This document shows, piece after piece, positions 1 through 6,793 of a DNA stretch of 16,855 bases; position 1 is the stretch's first letter; each line of letters begins with the position of its first letter. The DNA lies in assembly GCA_002477595.1 (NCBI GenBank), contig DLQN01000013.1, positions 1-16,855 of the forward strand. Reading direction: 5' to 3'. A program made the translations under genes and the position numbers. The notes below the pieces were generated by a model that saw nothing but the letters and a program-made list of their open reading frames with translations, was not told where the DNA came from and did not search any database. Origin of the DNA: Roseivirga sp. UBA7431 (GTDB lineage Bacteria; Bacteroidota; Bacteroidia; Cytophagales; Cyclobacteriaceae).

Positions 1-48
1 TAGAAAGGGTCTGATTTTATCTAAAGCGGCCTCTACTCTGTCCAACAT
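1..48 (-). CDS. NifU-like Fe-S scaffold protein, N-terminal fragment
   Basis: Only the first 16 codons lie in the window; the gene runs off the left edge. The peptide begins MLDRVEAALDKIRPFL, which matches the usual opening of the small NifU C-terminal-domain proteins of Bacteroidota, thought to carry Fe-S clusters. The CxxC cluster site that would confirm this lies outside the window. It starts 4 bases after the mrp stop codon on the same strand, so the two are almost certainly co-transcribed. An Fe-S carrier next to an Fe-S-related P-loop NTPase is a common and sensible pairing. The identification rests on 16 residues plus context, so it is likely but not certain. Confidence 0.7.
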   Translation of the reverse strand, partial: MLDRVEAALDKIRPFL

Positions 49-52
49 AATC

Positions 53-1147
53 TTAAATCTTTAATTCGACTTTTTTGGTCTCTGCTTTTTCGGCATTTCT
101 TATGGCTACTTGCTGTGCTACGGCCTCTGCAATACTGACGAAAGCATCTGCAGTTTTACCCTCTTGCATGATCGCTGGATATCCAATATCACCACCTTCT
201 CTAATCCCTTGTATCAAAGGAATCTCTCCTAAGAATGGTACGTTATGCTTTTCGGCTAGCTTTCTTCCGCCATCTCTACCAAAGATATAGTATTTATTAT
301 CAGGTAGTTCTTCAGGAGTAAAGAAAGCCATATTTTCTATTACCCCAAGTACTGGTACATTGATCTGAGGTTGTAAGAACATATTGAGTCCTTTTTGTGC
401 ATCAGCTATGGCTACCTTTTGTGGTGTAGTCACCAGCACAGCCCCTGTTACTGGAACAGTTTGCACCATGGTAAGGTGAATATCACTTGTTCCGGGAGGA
501 AGGTCGATCAATAGGTAATCAAGGTCACCCCATTCGGTGTCAGCAATAAACTGTTTCAAGGCACTGCTTGCCATCGGCCCTCTCCAAACTACTGCATTAT
601 CGGCAGGTGTTAAGAAGCCAATCGAGATGAGTTTAACTCCGTATTGCTCAATCGGTACAATCAGGTTTTTTTCACCTTCTTTTCTAATGCTTGGTTGTTC
701 ATTCTCACAGTTGAACATGGTGGGGATAGATGGGCCGAAAATATCGGCATCTATGATACCAACTTTTGCGCCTTGACGCGCAAGGGCTACTGCTAGGTTT
801 GCAGTCACTGTTGATTTACCAACACCACCTTTACCAGAGGCAACTGCAATGATGTTTCTTACACCAGGAAGTAATGGCGTATTGTCACGCGTTGTAGTGA
901 CATCAGAGGTCATATTGATCTCTACCTCAATATCAGGCCTAATGTGTTCACTGATAGCGTCTAAGCAGCTATTCTTGATCACCTCTTTTAGTGGGCAAGC
1001 CGGAGTAGTTAGGACCACAGTGAATGATAGTTTGTTGCCATCTACTTCAACATCACGAATCATGTTCAAGGTAACGAGATCTTTTTTTATGTCTGGATCA
1101 TCTACATGCCGCAGGGCATTAATAACACTCTCCTTATTCAACTCCAT
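53..1147 (-). CDS. mrp: Mrp/ApbC/NBP35-family P-loop ATPase, Fe-S cluster carrier
   Basis: This 364-residue cytoplasmic ATPase is thought to hold and deliver Fe-S clusters to apoproteins. An N-terminal DUF59 (MIP18-like) domain covers about residues 5-85 and contains the typical TTPACPLK stretch. The Mrp NTPase domain follows, with the deviant Walker A GKGGVGKS at 105-112 and the Walker B-like DLPPGTSD at 215-222. The reading frame is open upstream to a GTG at 1195, but I chose the ATG at 1147. Family members begin close to this point, and the longer form would start upstream of a promoter-like box at 1166-1173. The CxxC usually found just after the ENM motif is absent: the region reads ENMAFFTPEEL (271-281). 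That CxxC holds the bridging cluster in NBP35-type dimers. I believe this variant is common in Bacteroidota. The NifU-like gene follows after 4 bases. Confidence 0.93.
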   Translation of the reverse strand: MELNKESVINALRHVDDPDIKKDLVTLNMIRDVEVDGNKLSFTVVLTTPACPLKEVIKNSCLDAISEHIRPDIEVEINMTSDVTTTRDNTPLLPGVRNIIAVASGKGGVGKSTVTANLAVALARQGAKVGIIDADIFGPSIPTMFNCENEQPSIRKEGEKNLIVPIEQYGVKLISIGFLTPADNAVVWRGPMASSALKQFIADTEWGDLDYLLIDLPPGTSDIHLTMVQTVPVTGAVLVTTPQKVAIADAQKGLNMFLQPQINVPVLGVIENMAFFTPEELPDNKYYIFGRDGGRKLAEKHNVPFLGEIPLIQGIREGGDIGYPAIMQEGKTADAFVSIAEAVAQQVAIRNAEKAETKKVELKI

Positions 1148-1165
1148 AGCTTTCGATTTCTGATG

Positions 1166-1173
1166 CAAATTAA
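1166..1173 (-). promoter_or_regulatory. Possible mrp promoter, -7 box
   Basis: On the minus strand this reads TTAATTTG, one mismatch from the Bacteroidota -7 element TAnnTTTG. It lies 18 bases upstream of the mrp ATG, giving a short leader. No good -33 TTTG is seen; the nearest candidate, TTAG at 1195-1198, is 21 bases away. It is weak on its own, but the position in a 111-base divergent gap fits. Confidence 0.3.
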
Positions 1174-1241
1174 AGGCATTCGATTTACTTTTCACTAACA
1201 GTTGTGTAAGATATTAGTTCAAGAAAAGTGTTTCCATTCGC

Positions 1242-1249
1242 TATATTTG
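1242..1249 (+). promoter_or_regulatory. Probable dnaG promoter, -7 box
   Basis: TATATTTG matches the Bacteroidota -7 consensus TAnnTTTG exactly. There is no convincing TTTG at the expected -33 distance. Transcription would start near 1254, only about 5 bases before the dnaG ATG at 1259, so the mRNA would be almost leaderless. It also argues against the TTG at 1202 as the dnaG start, since that codon would not be transcribed. Confidence 0.45.
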
Positions 1250-1258
1250 AAATCCGAA

Positions 1259-3196
1259 ATGGCAATTAGTGACGATAACATCCAAGACATTAAGAATCGC
1301 ATCGATATAGTCGATGTAATTGGTGATTTCGTTACCCTCAAAAAGGTGGGCGGTAACTACCGAGCATTAAGTCCATTTACCAACGAAAAGACACCTTCTT
1401 TTTATGTTTCTCCTTCAAAAGAGATCTATAAATGCTTCTCTACAGGAAAAGGAGGGGATGCTATTTCCTTTGTCATGGAGGTTGAAGGGATCAGCTACAT
1501 CGAAGCCCTTAAATACCTTGCCACTAAATATGGTATTGAAATCCAGGAAGAAGAACTGACTGACGAGCAGATCAAAGCTCAGAATGAACGAGAGAGTCTA
1601 TTCATCGTACTGAACTTTGCCAGTGAGTACTTCCAAGATTTACTGCATAAGAGTGATGAAGGTAAGTCTATCGGCCTGAGCTACTTTAAAGAGAGAGGGT
1701 TCACAGAAGCTACAATTAAGAAGTTTGACTTAGGTTATACCCTTGATGTCTGGGATGGTTTGTTGAAAGCGGCAAAAGAAAGAGGGCATACTGAGGCAAT
1801 GCTTGAAAAGGCAGGCTTGATTCTAACTTCGGAAAAAGAACAAAAGAAGTACGATCGCTTTAGAGGGCGTGTAATATTCCCAATCCACAACGTAGCGGGA
1901 AAGGTAATTGCGTTTGGCGCACGTACACTAAGAAGTGACAAGAAGCAACCGAAGTATCTCAATTCGCCCGAGACCGAGGTTTATCATAAGAGTAATATTG
2001 TCTATGGCCTTTTTCAAGCTAGGCAGGCCATCCGAAATGCTGACTTGTGTTTTTTGGTGGAAGGATATACAGACGTTATCTCATTGCATCAGTCTGGTGT
2101 AGAGAATGTGGTCTCCTCTAGCGGAACATCTCTGACCAAAGAACAGATTAGCCTGATCAGTAGATACACTAAAAATATCACTGTGCTTTATGACGGTGAT
2201 AGCGCTGGTATTAAAGCATCATTTAGGGGGATCGATATGATCCTTGAGAATGACCTTGATGTGAAAGCAGTAGTTTTTCCTGAAGGAGAAGATCCTGATA
2301 GCTATTCGCGAAGCATGAGTTCTGAGGCCTTTCAACAATATTTAGAGGACAACGCCCAAGATTTCATCACGTTCAAGACGAATGTTCTCACCGAGGGTGG
2401 GAAGAAAATTGATCCTGTAAAGAAAGTGCAGGTCATCCGCGAGGTCATTGAAAGCATTTCGTTAATACCTGATGGCATTAAGCGATCAGTTTATATCCGT
2501 AGTTGTGCAGATCAACTGGAGATTGAAGAGCAAGTTTTGATCAGTGAGCTGAATAAGATTCTTATCCAGAAGCAACGAAAGGATAGGCAGAGTCGAGATA
2601 GGGCAGATGCACAGGCAGTGGACCTCATGCCAGAGCCAGAAATTGCTGTCCAAAAGCAAGAACTTAAGCTCACTTCTTATCATGTTGAACGAGAATGTCT
2701 CCGCCTGTTAATCAATTATGGTAATGAACCATATGATGAGGAAATGTCAGTGGCCGAATTTGTGCTGCACGAAACGGAGTCTGTCAATTTTGAAGATCAA
2801 ATGATCGAGAAGACTTTCAATCATGCAGCCCAGATAGTAAGTGAGGGCAAGAAAATCGAGCCAGATCAATTCATCGGCCCACACGATCCGTCCATGAGCC
2901 AGTTGGTAATTGATCTGCTTGAAATGAAATACTTCGTGAGCGAAGGTTGGCACGAGAAGCATCGCATTACCATTATTCACGAATCTGAAGACCTGGCGGA
3001 AGCGTCCTACAAGATTGTACTTCGGTTAAAATGGAAAAAACTGAATTCTCTTATTCAGCAAAATGATGAAGCCTTGAAGAAAGCGCAAGAAGCCTTAAAC
3101 CTTGAAGAGCAAGACGAGTTATTAAAGATGAAGATGCACTTAAAAGCTATGTTTGATGAAGTGAGTACTGAACTTGGAGTGGTAATCTCAAGGTAG
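1259..3196 (+). CDS. dnaG: DNA primase DnaG
   Basis: This 645-residue protein synthesises RNA primers at the replication fork with the DnaB helicase. Its domains in order are an N-terminal zinc-binding-type fold (about 1-95), the RNA polymerase/TOPRIM core (about 110-430) and a C-terminal helicase-interaction region. The TOPRIM core has VEGYTDV with Glu268 and the DGDSAG motif with Asp312 and Asp314, so catalysis should be intact. The zinc site is degenerate. Ligands at E. coli positions 40, 43, 61 and 64 (Cys, His, Cys, Cys) become Ser38, Thr41, Cys59 and Thr62 here, while the surrounding NEKTPSF and GGDA motifs are conserved. I chose ATG 1259 over the upstream in-frame TTG at 1202 because family members begin here and a promoter box sits between the two. 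ribBA follows after 50 bases but has its own promoter. Confidence 0.97.
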   Translation: MAISDDNIQDIKNRIDIVDVIGDFVTLKKVGGNYRALSPFTNEKTPSFYVSPSKEIYKCFSTGKGGDAISFVMEVEGISYIEALKYLATKYGIEIQEEELTDEQIKAQNERESLFIVLNFASEYFQDLLHKSDEGKSIGLSYFKERGFTEATIKKFDLGYTLDVWDGLLKAAKERGHTEAMLEKAGLILTSEKEQKKYDRFRGRVIFPIHNVAGKVIAFGARTLRSDKKQPKYLNSPETEVYHKSNIVYGLFQARQAIRNADLCFLVEGYTDVISLHQSGVENVVSSSGTSLTKEQISLISRYTKNITVLYDGDSAGIKASFRGIDMILENDLDVKAVVFPEGEDPDSYSRSMSSEAFQQYLEDNAQDFITFKTNVLTEGGKKIDPVKKVQVIREVIESISLIPDGIKRSVYIRSCADQLEIEEQVLISELNKILIQKQRKDRQSRDRADAQAVDLMPEPEIAVQKQELKLTSYHVERECLRLLINYGNEPYDEEMSVAEFVLHETESVNFEDQMIEKTFNHAAQIVSEGKKIEPDQFIGPHDPSMSQLVIDLLEMKYFVSEGWHEKHRITIIHESEDLAEASYKIVLRLKWKKLNSLIQQNDEALKKAQEALNLEEQDELLKMKMHLKAMFDEVSTELGVVISR

Positions 3197-3197
3197 T

Positions 3198-3227
3198 TTT
3201 GAACGGTTCTTTTACTTACTACCTTTG
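3198..3227 (+). promoter_or_regulatory. ribBA promoter (Bacteroidota type)
   Basis: TTTG at 3198-3201 and TACCTTTG at 3220-3227 are separated by 18 bases, an excellent match to the Bacteroidota -33/-7 pattern TTTG ... TAnnTTTG. The -33 box begins immediately after the dnaG TAG stop (3194-3196). The predicted start of transcription is near 3232, about 15 bases before the ribBA ATG. ribBA can therefore be transcribed independently of dnaG. Confidence 0.75.
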
Positions 3228-3246
3228 CATCGTTTAAATCCAAGAA

Positions 3247-4407
3247 ATGGCTGAAAATATGAAGTTGAATACCATTGAAGAGGCTATCGAAGCCATAAAT
3301 AATGGGGAGGTAATTATTGTTGTAGACGATGAAAATCGTGAAAATGAAGGTGATTTCATTTGCGCAGCAGAAAAGGTTACACCTGAAATTATCAACTTCA
3401 TGGCCACACATGGTCGTGGGCTAATTTGTGCTTCGCTTTACGAAGATCGCTGTGATGATTTGGGACTTGAACTGATGGTTAGAAATAATTCTGCCGCCTA
3501 CGAAACACCCTTTACCGTATCAGTTGATTTAATCGGACATGGTTGTACCACAGGTATCTCAGCGTCAGACAGGTCTAAAACCATTCAAGCACTTATCAAC
3601 CCAGACACAAGACCAGAAGAGTTAGGTAAGCCAGGTCATATTTTTCCTTTGAGGGCTAAAAAAGGTGGTGTCCTAAGAAGAACTGGGCATACTGAAGCAG
3701 CAGTTGATTTTGCTCGCCTTGCAGGCTTGACACCCGGTGGTGTTTTGGTAGAGATCATGAATGAAGATGGTACGATGGCTCGGTTGCCTGATTTGAAAGT
3801 AGTAGCAGATCGATTTAATCTAAAGCTGGTATCTATTGAAGATTTGATTTCGTACCGTTTGGAGAACGAAAGCCTCATCGAAAAGGAGATTGGCGTTGAT
3901 CTACCTACTGAGTATGGGGACTTTCATCTACAAGCCTATAAACAAATTAATACAGGGGAGATACACTTGGCTGTTGTAAAAGGAGAGTGGGAGCCTGATG
4001 AGCCAGTCCTCGTAAGGGTCCATTCCTCAAGCACGCTGGGAGATATTTTCGGTTTTAAATTTGACGCTGGCAATCCTATAAAATATGCCATGCGTATGAT
4101 TGAGGAAGAAGGAAAAGGTGTGGTGCTTTATATGAATCAGCATACTCGTGGACAACGCTTGCTCCATGAAATTCAATCGCTTCAGAAAGAAGGCATTACT
4201 GAAAAGCCCCTAAATCGAAAGTTTGGTGTCAAAATGGATGAAAAAGACTACGGTGTAGGCGCACAAATTCTGCGCGACCTAGGCGTGTCCAAGCTGAAAT
4301 TGATTTCTAATAATCCACAAAAGCGTATTGGAATCATTGGTTATGGCCTAGAGATTACGGATTATGTGGCTTTAAAGGGTCAGTCAGCTTCAGATACCGT
4401 TTCTTAG
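3247..4407 (+). CDS. ribBA: RibBA-type fusion: DHBP synthase plus degenerate GTP cyclohydrolase II domain
   Basis: This 386-residue riboflavin biosynthesis protein has two domains. The N-terminal RibB domain (about 5-205) makes 3,4-dihydroxy-2-butanone 4-phosphate from ribulose 5-phosphate. It carries the acidic metal-site motif [10 protein letters not shown] (27-36), the THGRGLIC stretch and RRTGHTE (144-150), so it looks fully active. The C-terminal domain (about 215-375) has the GTP cyclohydrolase II fold, with [18 protein letters not shown] and LISNNPQK all recognisable. Its zinc site is lost: the positions of the three conserved cysteines are Ser262, Phe272 and Ala274, with one residue deleted between them. 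The usual RQEGRGIGL is altered to NQHTRGQRL. The second activity is therefore doubtful, as in the RibBX proteins. Translation could start at ATG 3247 or at ATG 3259 (residue 5); I kept the first. It has its own promoter just downstream of dnaG. Confidence 0.93.
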   Translation: MAENMKLNTIEEAIEAINNGEVIIVVDDENRENEGDFICAAEKVTPEIINFMATHGRGLICASLYEDRCDDLGLELMVRNNSAAYETPFTVSVDLIGHGCTTGISASDRSKTIQALINPDTRPEELGKPGHIFPLRAKKGGVLRRTGHTEAAVDFARLAGLTPGGVLVEIMNEDGTMARLPDLKVVADRFNLKLVSIEDLISYRLENESLIEKEIGVDLPTEYGDFHLQAYKQINTGEIHLAVVKGEWEPDEPVLVRVHSSSTLGDIFGFKFDAGNPIKYAMRMIEEEGKGVVLYMNQHTRGQRLLHEIQSLQKEGITEKPLNRKFGVKMDEKDYGVGAQILRDLGVSKLKLISNNPQKRIGIIGYGLEITDYVALKGQSASDTVS

Positions 4408-4416
4408 GACATCTTC

Positions 4417-4459
4417 AACTAATCTAATCTTGTCAAATAGTTATTAGGTTATTTTTTTT
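4417..4459 (+). terminator. Possible weak intrinsic terminator after ribBA
   Basis: AACTAAT (4417-4423) can pair with ATTAGGTT (4443-4450) with one bulged G, and a run of eight T follows at 4452-4459. It lies about 10 bases past the ribBA stop. The stem is AT-rich and the loop is long (19 bases), so this is only a plausible call. Confidence 0.3.
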
Positions 4460-4490
4460 AAAAAGCAGCCTTTTTCTGTAACAAAACGTA

Positions 4491-4505
4491 TAACAAACGT
4501 TGTTA
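4491..4505. repeat. Inverted repeat just upstream of the secreted unknown gene
   Basis: TAACAA-ACG-TTGTTA is a perfect 6-base inverted repeat around a 3-base centre, ending 8 bases before the ATG at 4514. It is preceded by a near copy of its left half (TAACAAAACG, 4479-4488). Apart from one missing T, its core AACAAACGTTGTT matches the perfect palindrome at 16309-16322. It could be a repressor site overlapping the transcription start, but no protein partner can be named. Confidence 0.45.
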
Positions 4506-4513
4506 AGTATAGG

Positions 4514-5161
4514 ATGAGGATATCGATAGTTGGCTTTCTTCTTTTTTGTGCTGTTAGCGTTAATGCTCAGAGCCTTAGGTTTCAATTTCCAAGTGAGATG
4601 TGGCATGTCGGTGATGTGGTATTGACCGATGGGAATAAACTAGAAGGTACTATTAAGTATGATGTCTTAGGAGATGTGATTCAGATCGATTTGGACGAAA
4701 AAATTCAGACATTCGCTGCCAATCAAATCCAACAATTCAGAATTTTTCAAGAAGATATTGCTAGGTATAGAGTTTTTTATACCATCCCATTTCTGAATAA
4801 GAATGGCTATCGCAGGCCAAGCTTCTTCGAGCTGATATTTGAAGGTGAAACGAGCCTACTCGCGCGTGAAATGATCCTTATTACCACACGCCCCCCAAGT
4901 GACTCATATTTTTCAGGCGGTAGAAGGTATGATCCGTATGCGATGCAGAGAAATACTAGAATTTTAGATCATGACTTGTTTCTTATGAATAGTGATGGCA
5001 AAATCACTCAACTTAACAAGAAGCGAAAGGACGTTATCTATTCATTTGATGATAAGTACATCGAGTTGAAGAAAATCATCAAGAGTAACCGACTCAAGAT
5101 GAATAATATCGATGATGTGGCTATCTTGGTAGAAGAGTACAACAAGATAGGTGACCTATAG
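4514..5161 (+). CDS. Secreted or periplasmic protein of unknown function
   Basis: I do not recognise a named family for this 215-residue protein. It starts with a clear Sec signal peptide: a short basic start, a hydrophobic stretch at residues 5-16, and a likely type I cut after VNA at residue 18. There is no lipobox cysteine. The mature part begins with a strand-rich segment (about 28-80) containing VVLTDGNKLEGTIKYD and a hydrophobic/polar alternating pattern, suggesting a small beta domain. Later come a Gly/Arg/Tyr-rich loop (about 130-145) and a charged, helical C-terminus (about 175-215) rich in Lys, Asp and Ile. No transmembrane helix is seen after the signal. It lies between ribBA and surE on the same strand, with 84 bases before surE, so an operon is possible but unproven. 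It is likely periplasmic or outer-membrane associated, with role unknown. Confidence 0.8.
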   Translation: MRISIVGFLLFCAVSVNAQSLRFQFPSEMWHVGDVVLTDGNKLEGTIKYDVLGDVIQIDLDEKIQTFAANQIQQFRIFQEDIARYRVFYTIPFLNKNGYRRPSFFELIFEGETSLLAREMILITTRPPSDSYFSGGRRYDPYAMQRNTRILDHDLFLMNSDGKITQLNKKRKDVIYSFDDKYIELKKIIKSNRLKMNNIDDVAILVEEYNKIGDL

Positions 5162-5245
5162 TCACTCCACTTTTTCTGAAAAATCCATTGATAAGTGGAC
5201 TAAAAAAGTCTAATGTTCCGTAATTAGCGGATCAAATTTATCCCT

Positions 5246-6022
5246 ATGAGCAAGCCCTTAATTTTAGTGTCTAATGATGATGGTATTACGTCAACAGGAA
5301 TTCGATTTCTTGTCGAAGTGATGAGTACTATTGGAGAGGTTGTCGTGGTCGCGCCAGATAGTCCTCAGTCAGGCATGGGGCATGCCATTACAATTGGTGA
5401 GCCGTTACGACTTTTTAAAACGACATTATTTGATGACCTAGGGGTTGTCTCTTACAAGTGCTCAGGTACTCCTGCGGATTGTGTGAAACTTGCCAAACAT
5501 CACGTCCTAAAGGATAGAACCCCAGACTTGGTAGTAAGTGGAATCAATCATGGCAGTAACCTTGCGGTTAGTGTCCTTTATTCTGGAACTATGTCTGCTG
5601 CGATTGAAGGGGCAATCGAAGGCTTTCCAGCTATTGGATATTCCCTGTCTGACTTTTCTCATGATGCTGACTTCTCACATTGTGAAGACTTCGTCAAGCA
5701 TATTGCCGAACAGGTGCTAGAGAATGGATTATCTAAGGGCGTTGCTTTAAATGTGAACTTTCCACCGAAGCAAAACGAAAAGATCAAAGGAATGAAAGTG
5801 TGTCGTCAAGCGAAGGCACATTGGCAAGAGGAATTTGATCAAAGAAAAGACCCTTATGGGAGACCTTATTTCTGGTTAGTTGGAAACTTTGTTAATAATG
5901 ACAAAGGTGAGGATACGGATGTTTGGGCAGTTGATCAGAATTATGTGGCGGTAGTACCCTGCCAGTACGATTTGACAGCACATCATGCAATAGCCCAGAT
6001 CAATGATGATTGGGAGTTTTAA
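5246..6022 (+). CDS. surE: 5'/3'-nucleotidase SurE
   Basis: This 258-residue metal-dependent phosphatase hydrolyses nucleoside monophosphates in the cytoplasm and is linked to stress survival and nucleotide salvage. The family signature is complete: SNDDGI with the metal-binding pair Asp11-Asp12, Ser42 in the PQSGMGHAIT loop, GTPADCV (74-80) and SGINHGSNL (98-106) with Asn101. The length is normal. The ATG at 5246 places the SNDD motif at residues 9-12, as expected for the family. The 84-base leader contains short inverted repeats but no promoter box I would trust. The gene ends 9 bases from the convergent yidD stop codon, and no separate terminator fits between them. Confidence 0.96.
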   Translation: MSKPLILVSNDDGITSTGIRFLVEVMSTIGEVVVVAPDSPQSGMGHAITIGEPLRLFKTTLFDDLGVVSYKCSGTPADCVKLAKHHVLKDRTPDLVVSGINHGSNLAVSVLYSGTMSAAIEGAIEGFPAIGYSLSDFSHDADFSHCEDFVKHIAEQVLENGLSKGVALNVNFPPKQNEKIKGMKVCRQAKAHWQEEFDQRKDPYGRPYFWLVGNFVNNDKGEDTDVWAVDQNYVAVVPCQYDLTAHHAIAQINDDWEF

Positions 6023-6031
6023 GCTCTAAAG

Positions 6032-6271
6032 TCAGTCCTTTTTATCCTTTTTTGGAATTGGGTCATAGCCATGCCCGCCCCAAGGATGACACTTACTAAA
6101 TCTTTTTATGCCTAGCCAAATGCCTTTGAGTGGCCCCCATTCTTGAATGGCTTCTACAGTGTATGCCGAACAAGTAGGCTGAAAACGACAGTTGGCCCCT
6201 AAAAGAGGCGAGATCGCATATTGATATACACGAATTGGGAAAATGAATATGGTCTTAATGACCTGTTTCAT
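6032..6271 (-). CDS. yidD: Membrane protein insertion efficiency factor YidD
   Basis: This 79-residue protein is thought to assist YidC-dependent insertion of inner-membrane proteins. It shows the family's full pattern: an amphipathic N-terminus, [13 protein letters not shown], then a cysteine-containing core [15 protein letters not shown] with Cys28 and Cys34, and [13 protein letters not shown] near the end with Cys61. The C-terminus is short and lysine/aspartate-rich. Its ATG overlaps the dcd stop codon by one base (TAATG), so it is translationally coupled as the last gene of the folE-cysS-dcd-yidD operon. In many bacteria yidD sits beside rpmH and rnpA near the replication origin, so this location is unusual in general; I do not know how common it is in this clade. 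Confidence 0.96.
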   Translation of the reverse strand: MKQVIKTIFIFPIRVYQYAISPLLGANCRFQPTCSAYTVEAIQEWGPLKGIWLGIKRFSKCHPWGGHGYDPIPKKDKKD

Positions 6272-6789
6272 TATTTAAAGTCTTTATAAAGCATACTTGC
6301 TTGTATGCCTTCGTTGTTTTGGTATTTACCATTCTTATAGGTGTCAAAGTCACCTTCTATCGTGTGGTAAAAAATTTGACATATATCAACCCCAGCATAG
6401 ATTCTGATGGGCTGAACACAAAAGATCTCGAGCGTCCAAAAGCCGTTGAAGCCAACATCGCCAAACCCTGCTGTCACGTGAATGAAAAGCCCCAATCTTC
6501 CAATGGAAGAACGACCTTCAAGCATCGGAACGAATTTAGATGTTTCTGTTTTTTCAACCGTTCTGCCTAAGTATAGCTTGCCAGTTTCCAGTAACAAACC
6601 TTCTTCAGGAATAGTCAATGGGTCAACTGGGTTGGGTTGTTTCATGTCCAATACTGGATTTGAATAGACCATCAGCTCATTATGAAGCTTCAGATTATAG
6701 CTGTTTGGGTTAACTTGTGACTCGTTGAAAGGCTCAATATTGATGCCTTTACCCATTTCACGCTGGATTTCTTTACCTGATAAAATCAT
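6271..6789 (-). CDS. dcd: dCTP deaminase
   Basis: This 172-residue enzyme of the trimeric dUTPase-like fold deaminates dCTP to dUTP, feeding thymidylate synthesis. The active-site loop GRSS is at residues 92-95, followed by [15 protein letters not shown]. The catalytic glutamate is Glu121 in the segment WTLEIF. The sequence [11 protein letters not shown] near residue 30 is the usual N-terminal family pattern. The length is slightly shorter than the E. coli enzyme but complete. Whether it is the mono-functional enzyme or a bifunctional dCTP deaminase/dUTPase cannot be settled by eye. It begins 4 bases after the cysS stop and overlaps yidD by one base, so it lies inside the operon. Confidence 0.92.
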   Translation of the reverse strand: MILSGKEIQREMGKGINIEPFNESQVNPNSYNLKLHNELMVYSNPVLDMKQPNPVDPLTIPEEGLLLETGKLYLGRTVEKTETSKFVPMLEGRSSIGRLGLFIHVTAGFGDVGFNGFWTLEIFCVQPIRIYAGVDICQIFYHTIEGDFDTYKNGKYQNNEGIQASMLYKDFK

Positions 6790-6793
6790 ATGC

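Noticed and set aside
849..1163. Open frame of 104 codons on the plus strand, opposite mrp
   Set aside because: It lies entirely antisense to a well-conserved gene, has no recognisable domain and no promoter, and is best explained as a shadow of the mrp frame.
3055..3411. Open frame of 118 codons on the minus strand across the dnaG/ribBA junction
   Set aside because: It covers the ends of two certain genes and the ribBA promoter, is rich in Phe, Asn and Cys as antisense shadows often are, and matches no family.
5166..5210. TCCACTT/AAGTGGA inverted repeat and the nearby GACT/AGTC repeat upstream of surE
   Set aside because: The 7-base arms are 20 bases apart and no T-run follows the stem. 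They may be a weak terminator for the secreted-protein gene, but the support is too thin to call.
6301..6667. Two plus-strand open frames opposite dcd
   Set aside because: Both are antisense to a conserved enzyme and show no motif, signal peptide or promoter.
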